This document shows positions 34,401 through 44,166 of a DNA stretch of 64,000 bases, one piece after another. The position numbers and the translations under genes are program-made. The notes beneath the pieces are model-generated. The model saw nothing but the letters and a program-made list of their open reading frames with translations. It did not search any database and was not told the DNA's origin. The DNA is taken from contig JAJTUQ010000009.1 of the NCBI GenBank assembly GCA_021399445.1, forward strand, positions 761,501 to 825,500. The letters are read 5' to 3'. This DNA is from Xylogone sp. PMI_703 (taxonomy: Eukaryota; Ascomycota; Leotiomycetes). How positions within the stretch are numbered: position 1 is the first letter of the stretch; the number at the start of each line of letters is the position of its first letter.

Positions 34401-35173
34401 GATGAGTGCGTGCGATGCTTGAAGTGAATGTATTGGATAAAAAATATGAAAACCAGATATAATACGTACCATGCCGTAGCATAATTTGCTCTCTCCGTTT
34501 TGAGCGCCTACAAATGTTACTCCGTCTACTTTGCAATCCGGAACCAAATTTTCAATTTCCGAAAGGTCATAAGGGTACCATGGCTGGTCTTCGCTGTTCA
34601 TTTCTTCTTGCTCATCATTCTCAAATAGTCCCTTATAGCCATAACGACTGAGCATCTTCTCCTTATGTTTAAGGAACTCTTTTTCCCAATTGGATGGCGG
34701 CAACATCTCATCCTCGAGAAGGAATGCTTCCCAATCAATCTCCTGGATATTTTCCGATATGCTGCTTTGTCGATCGCTTTCAGGCCCATCGGAAACATTA
34801 GAGCTTTCAATATCATCTCTTAGTTCAAACGAAGGAGAGACAGATTTTTGGCGTTGTTTCTTTATCTTTGGTTCAGAAAATGTGTCACTCAAACCACGCT
34901 GGCGCTTTTTAAATTCTTCGAAAAGGAGCTCGTTTGAAGTTGGGTCAAATACATAGACGTCGTCAAAATCTACTTGCTCCAACCTAACATTTTGTTCAGT
35001 CGAGTTCTGTAACTAAAGCTTTAAACCTACGGGAATTCCAATGTTGCTTCACTGTTATCAGTATATTTCGAAGATATTGACACACTGTCCTCATCGCCCA
35101 CTTCCCTATCATTTTCACTTAAATAATCGCTTCTAGGACTGTCTATACCGACATAGTCCGGAGTTTGCGACAT
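31449..35173 (-). CDS. SNF2-family ATPase with RING finger (HLTF/Rad5/Rad16-like)
   Basis: Eleven exons: complement(join(31449..31523,31571..31721,31784..31969,32026..32905,32961..33139,33185..33218,33272..33510,33554..33646,33698..34392,34470..34983,35031..35173)), 1,062 residues, every phase consistent. The N-terminal about 450 residues are acidic and unfamiliar. Then come YQEEALDFIMQRE, GGGILADEMGLGKTLTML (Walker A near 508), TLIVVPSPLLLNEWLEEIKR, a DEAH box near 631, and RWCLTGTPIQNSLEDLAALV. A RING is inserted near 813-868 (CDSCGIKI...CGHLLCSSC...CSLC), then VFSCWTRSLDLIG, RIDGSH and TTGTGAVGLNLT...EPQWNPMVESQAIARVNRLGQ. This order is that of Rad5/Rad16/HLTF-like DNA translocases with ubiquitin-ligase RINGs. 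No HIRAN domain is seen. Confidence 0.93.
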
Positions 35174-35674
35174 ATTTGAAAATTCGAATCAACTAGCGTC
35201 ATATAGTTCTATCATAACGCAAATTCTTAGATATTTCCAAATATTCCGATATGTTTGTCATTGTGGAGATTTGTGCGAGGCTCTTTTATGTCATTATATA
35301 GATAGGATCAGAAAGCCTTACGCTAGAGAAATTTCACCGACCAATGAATCGGGGTAATATCAGCCACCTTAAGGCTGTGCTATCGTAGCTTGTGATCTTG
35401 GATTAAAAGCCTCACACTGTGCTCTAACTTTACGAACCGCAGCCTTACAAACTTCTGAAGCAAATTTCATATGCTTCTATAAAAGTGATTGTCGAGGCTG
35501 GGATGTAACACCGCAGAACAAATCTCTCTCGGCTTGATGGTATAGGTCGCGAAGTGCTGAAGCCCCCGCATTGGTGAGCCAAACACATAATTTACGTGCC
35601 ACTTAGGCCCATACTCTCTGTTATTATCGGTAATTGACTGAAAGCTCATCGTAGCCTCTATAGAGCGACCAGCT
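35174..35674. promoter_or_regulatory. Bidirectional promoter between SNF2/RING and NACHT genes
   Basis: 501 bp separate the two start codons (35173 on minus, 35675 on plus), so both genes should be driven from here. The sequence is AT-rich. I found no convincing TATA box or repeated operator. Confidence 0.55.
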
Positions 35675-38600
35675 ATGGAAGATGGCTTCAAGCAAGCCTT
35701 GGACGACTTTAAGAAGCGTCTCAGGCCCCATGAGGAGAGCAGCTTTGCTGTCAGCACTCTTGAAGACCTCCAAAAGACGATAATTGATATCCAAGAAAAA
35801 CAGAGAAAGAGTAAAACCGCCCAGAATCTAAAGAGAATTGAACCATTTCTTGAAGCAATGACTCAATATAAAGATATTATCGAAGTATTTTTAAACACCT
35901 CTTCGCTTCTATGCTTTGTGTGGGGACCAATGAAGTTTATGCTTCTAGTAAGTGAAAAATATTTCAAATATCTAATTTCGTGTATATCTTCTATCGTGGA
36001 TCTTTCTTTATCTAACACTTTCAAGATTGCAAGTAATTGGAGTAAGGCATTTGATGTCCTGCTTGATGCTTATAAGCAGATTTCAGAGAACTTTCCATTA
36101 CTACTCAAATATCGTTCAATGTTTAGCGGCAATGCTCATATGAAAAAGATTTTGGTATGGATATATGAGGACATTTTGAAGTTTCATCTTCGGGCCTGGC
36201 GCATATTTTCACAGTCTGGTGCGTTGATGTTACTTTTCCTTAGCCCATCTAGATCTAACCCATGTTAGCATGGAGAAACCTTTTTACTGCTACATGGAAA
36301 GACTTTCAGGAGAGTTTTAAGCCTATTTTGAATGATCTCATCCGCCACCGGGAACTTATTGAGAGTGCCGCAAGTCTAGAGCAGATTCAAGAAGCGCGAG
36401 ATGCACGCCTTCAATCAGAGGTCTCTTTTGCAGCATTTGAACAGAAACAAAATTATATGAAAAAACTTGCCGTTATAAACTGGCTCTCAGCTGCCGATTC
36501 TGATATTGACCAAGCTACTTTTGCTATGACAAGACGGGATATCCCCGAGACTGGACAGTGGATCTTGAGTGATCCTACCATCGAGATATGGCTTGACCCT
36601 AGTCAAACTACTGTACCTATGGTTTGGCTGAATGGTAAACCCGGAGCAGGTGAGATATCCCTGTCCCATAATCGCTGATTTCAAGATGCTACTGGTTTAT
36701 CTGAAATCTGTAATGGTATAATCATTACTAATAATTTTCAGGGAAAACAGTTTTAGCTTCAGTAATTATAGAGAAATGCCAAAGAATTACGGAAACATCA
36801 AAAGAGGTTTCATTAGCATTCTTCTACTGCCGTGATCAAGATGGACAAAGGAACAAATTTGTCAGTATTTCAAAGGCAATACTGGCTCAGCTTCTTCGCC
36901 AGAACCAAAGTATCCTCCCATATCTTTATGATGAGTGTCTTAAAAGCGCAAAAGTGACTCTAGCAACGTCACAAGACTGCATTAAACTATTGAGAACCGT
37001 TCTCCAAGCGGTACCGCAAACATTCCTCATAATTGACGGCATTGACGAATGTGACCAAAAAGAAAGGAGGTTAATTCTAAATTTTTTCATTTCATCTATA
37101 ACCGACAATAGTATCACACCTAGGAAACTCCGAGGATTATTTATTAGTCAAGAGCTCAATGATATAAAGTCAGCACTCCACATAGCAGACGTTATCCAAT
37201 TAAGAAAAGATCACAATGAGTCGGACATTCGGAACTATGCTGAGAAATGGGCTAAGAGGATACAGGAACGATTTAGAGTGATGCCGGACAAAGCAAGAGA
37301 ACATATTGTCAAGCTTGTCTGTGAAGGCGCGGACGGGATGTTTCTCTTTGCTAGGCTTGTTTTAGAAAATCTCCATGCTCAGGAAAATTTGGAAAGTGTA
37401 TATAATGAGTTGCATCCCGATACCTTTCCTAATGGCTTTGACCAGGCGTATGTTAACCCGGTTTGTCACTAGGCTAAACTAATTGTACACAGGTATGCTC
37501 GCATCGTTAATAAAATACTAAGAAACCCCAATCCAGTCCAGCGACAGACTGCGCGGAAACTCCTTGGTTGGATCACTTTCAGCAAACGACCGATGAAGTG
37601 GCACGAGATTCAAGGAGCCACATCTATCAATATTGCGCAACGCGAAGTCAATTTTGAGGGTCGTCATATGCCAGATCACATACGAGATATATGCGGATCT
37701 TTAGTGGAAGTCCTACCTGGAGATAGAGTGCAGCTTGTGCATACAACTGCTAGGCAGTAAGTTTCCCCTAGTAAACCAGAATGTGCAATTAATGTTTTGA
37801 TTTCCAGCTATCTAGTTCACGAGAAGTTCTTGAATAGCCAGAAAGAGGAGACCCAGCTTGCTAGCCTCTGCATGCAATACCTCACCTTTGAATGCTTTGA
37901 ACCAAGCTTATCCCACGACGAAATTCTGAAATTTGTCAAAACAGGCCATTTTTCTTTCCTTGACTATGCAAGTTTGCATTGGTATCACCACCTCGAAAGT
38001 GCTATCACATTCCTTCAGCCACTGGATCTACAAAACTCTGCGGACCTTGGCATGGCCATTAATGAATTCTTTGAAATGTATGAACCAGACACAGTCAAAG
38101 CGGAGAAAGTACACGAAGAGTTCATAGAAAGACTCTCCAAACTACAGGATGCAGAGTGCTATGAGTCTCTCGTATTGCTCCTGAGCCACGCCAAAGCAAA
38201 CCGGATGACGGAAGAGAAGTTAGAAGCCCTTGGCGAGCTTGGAAAGAGAATTACTAGCGTCCGAATGATACTTGAAGAACTTGGCAAAAATTCAACCACA
38301 ACCTCAAATTCAGGCACATCTATCAACAATGGCATGGAACCAGAATTGGTCGCTTGTTATGGAGAGAAGTGGCACAAGTGCTCGCGCCACGCCTGCTACT
38401 ACTTTCACGAAGGGTTCACGAGTGAGAAAGGTCTCGTACAGCATATCAACCGACACGAGAAACCTTACTGCTGCACGGAGATAGGCTGCACACGGATGTA
38501 TATCGGGTGGAGTACTGAGAAAGAGCTTAAAAAGCATATGAGCCAGTATCATCCTGATCCTGAAGCCTTCTCGTGGAAATTTCCACATGTCAAGAAGCCG

Positions 38601-38810
38601 CCAACTAAGTATCAGTGTGAGATTTGCCAGAAGACATATAGCAGAGCAAATTCGTTAAATACGCATCGGCTCAGAGAACACACAAAGGAAAAACCGTTTG
38701 TATGCACAGTCTGCAAGAAGGGGTTTGTGAGGAATTATGAGCTGGAGAGACATGGAGCAACCCATAAAAACAAGGATGCCGTAAACCCTCACGAAACTTC
38801 AACGTCATAA
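35675..38810 (+). CDS. STAND NTPase: DUF7708-like / NACHT / four C2H2-type zinc fingers
   Basis: Six exons: join(35675..35947,36026..36218,36269..36649,36742..37447,37493..37756,37808..38810), 939 residues. The N-terminus (FVWGPMKFMLL, ASNWSKAFDVLLDAYKQI) matches the helical domain often annotated as DUF7708 before fungal NACHTs. The P-loop GKPGAGKT is at 278-285, split by intron 3, and Walker B LIIDGIDECD at about 378-387. A winged-helix-like part follows (ILRNPNPVQRQTARKLLGWI, VQLVHTTARHYLVHEKFL). Instead of ankyrin, WD40 or TPR repeats, the C-terminus has two degenerate fingers (about 800-865) and two canonical C2H2 fingers at 876-897 and 905-925. Such NLR-like proteins sense non-self or damage and oligomerise. 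Intron 1 is 78 bp, a multiple of three with no stop, so retention would keep the frame. Confidence 0.9.
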
Positions 38811-39879
38811 CAACAACAGTTCAGAGCCGTTTGGCTGATGGTAGGTATGGGGATACGCGATTACGAGTTTTTGCACGTTCATTACCCAACGCGACACAAA
38901 GAAGCAGTGAGCAATTGGCTCTACTTACAGACAAGTCGAGATGATATGACTAAAATAAAGTATGATTAGTGTATTTATATATTATACTTTATTTTATAAT
39001 AGTTTGTTGAGTAATAAATCTATATTAAAGTTGAAGTGTATTATTTTGCGTGCGCACAAACTTGTGTTCACCCAGACTGGCAGCACATTTACCTTGGGTT
39101 TTGCCTTGAGTTTTTCTAAGCCCATGGCAAAACGATCACCAAAGGCGGAACATCACATCAGTAGGCTTGCTCTTGCACAACGCAGGGTAGGGCGAATTGT
39201 CAGACTGCGGTTGCAAAGGGTGAGAAGATGCCAGGTAGAACCCAATATATATACAGCTATATCCCAAGAATCGAATACAAAATTGATCTCTGAACTCTCG
39301 CATTCAGTGGAAGATTTAGCCTTTATAGCCATAAACTCCGCGGTAATTAGCCTAGGTTATCGCTTACGCGCTGGTCTGTATGAATATCTGACACGAATAC
39401 ACATGTACCTTTGCACCAGGTGTTGGCGGAACCCAGGCATTTCTTTCTCACCACTACCATGAGACACAGAAACAGAAAGAAAAGGCACCCAGATGGCAGA
39501 TGGCATAACAAAAGTCATATTGGGAGAGTATACATGACGCTTCTGAGCCTCTCGACAATTGCGACAATAGTAGGCTGTCTGTCAAAGCGCGGGGAGGCAG
39601 TACAGTGTGTATGGCCAAGAGCGCAAGTTAGTACAGTGAACACGGCAGTTAAAGACGGTATGGTTACCATATAGCTAGTTGTTAGAAGGTTACACTTATA
39701 AATACAGCGTGTTCTACCTGTATTTGAAGGTCCAGAGATCAATCTGCATTGCTATCCTGAAGCTTAGTTATCAAATAGATGCTGTACTGTCACATCTTGA
39801 ACTTCCTTCACTCGGTACAACCGATACCTCTAACACTGTCTCGCTGTATATACGTCCCTCAAGGATTTGATATTGTTAT
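38811..39879. other. Intergenic, no supportable gene
   Basis: 1.07 kb. A 166-codon frame (38962-39462) has an ATG but no recognisable domain and unusual composition. It is treated as uncertain and left uncalled. The right part may be further Copia debris. Confidence 0.4.
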
Positions 39880-40236
39880 TCCCACACCTTGGCCAGAGTA
39901 TATACATGAAGTGCATGCGGGTACAGTCGTTCAAGAAGTGTAGAACGTATTAAGAGTATTTTATAGTCTTATTCGGGTGAATTATGTCTATATGAATTCT
40001 TTTGAATGGTCGGTCTGCTCGCTCTTGTAGGATCCTTGATATATTCTCTTTTGCTTTTGCAATTCGGCACTCCTCGCATGAGGAAGTGAGGTATTGATCT
40101 TTGGAAGTAATCTCCGCATCTTGCATGAATATATTGACCTTATTTACGACCTGTAAGTTAAGGTGACTGAGAAGTTTGTGCCATAATTCGAGTGTAGCCT
40201 TCGATCTTGGCCTTGGTTCAGTGGAGGCTGTAGCTG
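39880..40236 (-). mobile_element. Ty1/Copia pol relic (GAG-pre-integrase / integrase start)
   Basis: Read on the minus strand, one frame gives LELWHKLLSHLNLQVVNKVN, then SSCEECRIAKAKENIS and PFKRIHIDI. This is the H-x-H...C-x2-C zinc-binding region that precedes the Copia integrase core. It continues, after an in-frame stop, as VLHFLNDCTRMHFMYIL, the first catalytic-aspartate strand of the integrase. Nothing of reverse transcriptase or RNase H is visible. The fragment lies 3' (in element orientation) of the LTR at 40406-40678, so the two belong together. It is stop-interrupted and inactive. Confidence 0.8.
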
Positions 40237-40405
40237 GGAAAGTAAAGACTTACTTTATTAGGTTATATTTAACCGCAAACAAGCAATGTTACTTTAAATC
40301 CTTAATATAACAAAATAGCCTTGATTTGTACATTAATCGATTGTTTTGGTTATCTCAATATAGCTAACTCTTGTTCAGTGTCAAGATCTGAAGGTTCCGA
40401 TATAT

Positions 40406-40678
40406 TGTATCGTTACAAGAACTCAACTATGAAATGCAAAGATGAATTGAATTGTCTATTTTACGAGGTATGTACAGCTATATTTATAATGAGAAAATAC
40501 ATAGTAAGGCACAAATAGAAGTGAATATTAAATATCAGGATCAACCCATGTTGAATGGGTCTGAAAGAGCAGTATGACAGTTTATAACCCATTCTACAAT
40601 TAGTATGTAATGTTGTTAAAAGCTATTCACGAAAAGGCTTACGCCTTTACGTACAGAGCGTATCCACCGGTTCTGACA
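40406..40678 (-). mobile_element. Copia-type LTR, copy 2 (inverted relative to copy 1)
   Basis: On the minus strand it starts TGTCAGAACCGGTGGATACG at 40678 and ends GATACA at 40406, 273 bp, the same length as copy 1. Differences from copy 1 include many C/T and G/A exchanges, as expected from old or RIP-affected repeats. It is followed by TATATCGGAACC, the likely primer-binding-site region, and then by pol debris. Confidence 0.78.
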
Positions 40679-40854
40679 TCCAGTTTGTGAGTTGATACTG
40701 TTAGAGGCCACCGACTAGGAGGAAACGACTAGAAATGAAGGCTGATTAAGCGAGCTGACAATTAATAATGCAGCAACGTTGAGGGTAGGTGAAAGGTATA
40801 TCAACTGACTTCTCTTCCTAGGAAACAAATATATTCGACAAGTTATTCTGTGAT

Positions 40855-42011
40855 ATGATGCCTCAATCCTGGCAAATTCATCCCAACATCACAGGAGCCT
40901 CGTGGCGCTCCACAGATGCCCTAGCCAACCTCGAACTTAGAGACGTTACGAAACCCACTGTTCAACCAGGCACAGCACTTGTCCGCATTCGAGCTGTTGC
41001 GCTCAATGCTCGAGATCTAATGGTAATTGCCAACGACCCAGTCTACCCAACGAATGCCGTTCCGGGCCTCAGTCCCTGTAGTGATGGTGCAGGGATCGTC
41101 GAAGCTGTTGGCGAGCCTAGCATATGGAAAGTTGGGGATAGAGTTATCTTGGCGCAGAATTCATGGATAAATGGACTCGACGCAGCAGGTTTTGATATCA
41201 ACTCTGCGCTGGGTGGAGGTGAGGTACAAGGCACCCTAAGGCAGTACGCTCTCGTCAGAGACGACCTCCTGCTGCGGTCGCCGAAAAACTTGAGTTTTGA
41301 AGAAGCAGCCGTGATCCCTACAGCTGGTGGAACAGCGGCGAATGCTCTGTTTTTCGGTCCAATAAAGACTGAGAAAGGAGTGACCGTCCTGACGCAAGGC
41401 ACTGGTGGTGTTAGCACCTTCGCTGTACAGGTTCGTAGTCCACATAGATATTGTAATGGATAAATGCTGACAGACGTAGCTTGCAGCAGCAGCTGGAGCC
41501 ACTGTGATAGCTATATCTTCATCTGATAAGAAGCTCGAGTTGGCAAGGCGCCTTGGAGCACATCAAACTATCAACTATCGAAAGCAGCCCGAGTGGGACC
41601 ATGAAGTTCGGCGGCTAACTAACGGCAGGGGAGTCGATCATGTTATCGAGGTCGGAGGTGCCGGCACGATTGAAAGGTCGCTGAAAAGTTTGCGCCAAGG
41701 AGGACTTGTCTCCATTATCGGTATCCTCACACCATCTCAGCAACTTGATCTTATACCGGAATTGTTATATGGTGCTAAAACAGGTGAGCGACTCCTTCTA
41801 AATCTTCATATAAAGGACTGATGCGAATATGGTACCAGCAAGGGGCGTACTGGGCATGAGCAGAGATATGACCGTCGAGCTTGTCCGAATGATTGAGGAG
41901 CATGAAATCCGCCCCGTCATTGCGCGTACGTTTGAGTGGGATGAGGCTAAAGAAGCATTTAAGATGTTATTAGATCAAACAGAGGTTGGCAAAATTGTTA
42001 TTAAGGTATAG
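40855..42011 (+). CDS. Medium-chain dehydrogenase/reductase, quinone-oxidoreductase-like
   Basis: Three exons: join(40855..41430,41480..41783,41839..42011), 350 residues. The GroES-like half shows VRIRAVALNARDLMV and SPCSDGAGIVEAVG. The catalytic-zinc cysteines of alcohol dehydrogenases are absent, placing it in the zinc-independent group. The Rossmann half has TQGTGGVSTFAVQ near 180-192, split from LAAAAGATVIAISSS by intron 1, then LGAHQTINYRK and GVDHVIEVGGAGTIERSL. These enzymes reduce quinones or enones with NADPH. It starts 177 bp from the Copia LTR end, so its promoter may include retroelement sequence. Confidence 0.9.
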
Positions 42012-43372
42012 ATAATATGGTTTTAGTACGCTTTGAGTACGGTCATTCTGTCACTCATTGTTGCCCCCGTGTTATACTTAGACTTACACCACGAATTGAT
42101 CCACTAACTCCTTTGCGTTGTACGCTGTTGACAGTGGCAGGAAGCAACCATTTCAGGAGGTTAAAGCGTTAGTTGAGCGTAAAGTAATATAAGTACAAAG
42201 TCTTTTGAAAGCGTGAACGGAATCTCTGAACTTCATGAGGAAAGAATTCAGTCGGAATCTTACACGATTGGGTGAGGCTACTATCCAGACGGGCTGGATT
42301 TACCTCAACCCCGATATTGACACACTCGTGTTCCCGTTACTTTATACAATACAACGCGAGATAAAGTCTTGACTCTCATTTGAGAAAGCTCTTCAACGGG
42401 TACGATTTGTAATATGCCTTTTACTGAATTCCTCAGAAAATGATATCAAGTGTGAGCAGTTAGGAAAGATCATATGCACAAGCCCCCTTAAGAGTGTGTA
42501 TATGGTGACAAGTCATTGCTGCGGGCGGGATACTGAAGTTTTAGAAGTGATAAAACGTGACAAGCCCGTGGAAGAATTTAATATAAAGTAGATCATTCAA
42601 AATAAGACTATTATTGTAGACTGAAAGATAATAGAGGAATACATTACCAAGAAGTTGTAGGACATCTTAAGCAAAGATAGAAATCGGAAGAAAGCAATGC
42701 TGGAGATTGTAATGGGGAATCTTGAGGAACGGGACTGGTTTTTGAAACATAATTAGACATTATCCTGTTGCTGCGGATACTGTTAACGGCGAGAGAAGCG
42801 CCTCTCTTTTGAGCCTCCTCTTTTTAACCGGTTAAGAGTATTAATTGAGAAATTTCAAGTCTTAACTCTCTCTCTTACTTCTTTAAATAAGCAATCCATA
42901 AATGAGATAAATCAGGTTCTCGCAAAGAGTAGGGTGGGCCTCATAATAAGCATTAGCATAATAGCTTTCTGACCATAGGCCAACAAAACTGAATTACTCT
43001 ATTTGGAAGCGTTGCGTGGTCCCTGATTTGGGTGCGTGGAGAGATGCGGGAGCTACAGACAACCGTTCTGTAAGTGCTTTTACCCATCATGCTATCCCCA
43101 TGTCATCGATACATAGACTGCTGACTTTCATTCTTGGATAAGTACGAGAGGGGCCGGGCTGTGAACGTTTCTCCAGGCGAAGCTGGCTTCCCCGTCTCTT
43201 TCCTGAGGACTTCATGTAGTCGCACAACATCATCATACCACGAGTCACAAAGCAGAAACTATATTATATTCATGTAATTATATAGTTAACCTTATACCAC
43301 TGTCATTGAATTCGCTTTTAGACCATTATGGCCATGTTTTAGTTATGTCTCAAACCCAAAAATCCCTGGCCA
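42012..43372. other. Intergenic, with a degraded 2EXR-like fragment
   Basis: 1.36 kb without an intact gene. Bases about 42200-42375 hold a likely domain relic, listed separately. The remainder has scattered stops in all frames. Confidence 0.45.
42210..42375 (+). pseudogene. Possible 2EXR-domain relic
   Basis: One frame reads LHEERIQSESYTIG and, after a frame change, the next reads GWIYLNPDIDTLVFP, ending at a TGA. Together they resemble the 'HESR.E....Y.IGF ... IY.NP..DTLYF' core of the fungal 2EXR family. The frameshift and the lack of flanking domain sequence suggest a pseudogene fragment. Confidence 0.4.
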
Positions 43373-44166
43373 TTAACAGCTGGTACCGGCAACATCAGTC
43401 GCCCATCCATCCCCACTAAAGTCCCGTCCAGAAGTCCCCTCTTCCCCCATTACGTCAAACTTACAGTGCTTGACAATCCGGTGCGCTAGGTGAGCAATAC
43501 GATCGCAGCATACCTTGCGCTTGCCTCCCTAAAGATTTGTACCCTCATGTTAGTGGTGACCTTCCGAACCGAGCTAACAGCTATAACAATTGCAAACCAC
43601 TCACTGCAGTACAGGCATAAATGCCCGCGTCCAAGTCACACGAGACACGAGTACATGTGCGAGCTTGTAGACCGCACGACCCTGTCAGCTTGTGGAGATA
43701 GTGGATACCTGACCGAACCTGTCTCGGGATACATACGCGGTCGGTATATAGGTGACAGTTCCCGTGCCAGGATCGCGCATCGAGCCCACTAACGCTGTCG
43801 TCGTCCTCGGGGTCAGCGGCCATGTTGGCAGCAATCTCGGTTGCAAAGTCTGTATCATAGTTGGGGTTGAGTTCCAGAAGTTTCGCATATATCGCCTCAG
43901 CCGTCCCAGTCAAGGTAATTTGGGTGCCGCTAGGGAAGGCAGGGCCCTCATAGGTCATCTCAGCAATAGCTGTCTCGTTCGACATTGGAATGATATCGTC
44001 CTGGCGGATCGCGAGACCAGCAGGCTTTCCTTCCTGGGCCAACGTATCCAAAGACTAATTATATATGCAGTATTAGAAGGGCCCCTCGCTATCTGGCCTA
44101 GGTATTACTTACCAAGCCCAAGCTTAATAAGGAGGCCAAGGCCACGATGTTGCCCCAAAGCTGCAT
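43373..44166 (-). CDS. Small secreted cysteine-containing protein
   Basis: Three exons: complement(join(43373..43528,43605..44054,44113..44166)), 219 residues. Exon 1 (MQLWGNIVALASLLSLGL) is a signal peptide cut by a phase-0 intron. The mature protein has a pro-like acidic region (about 25-110), then GNCHLY, GIHYLHKLTGSC, RTCTRVSCDLDAGIYAC, HCKF and GRDFSGDGWATDV. The RVSC-x5-IYxC and FSxDGW motifs recall a widespread family of uncharacterised fungal secreted proteins. The last exon was chosen because it restores this C-terminal motif with a clean AG acceptor. Nine or more cysteines suggest disulfides. I assign no activity; an effector-like or extracellular role is inference. Confidence 0.8.

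Noticed and set aside
38962..39462. 166-codon plus-strand frame with an ATG
   Set aside because: No recognisable domain, signal or splice support, and it lies in AT-rich sequence beside retroelement debris. It could be real but cannot be supported.
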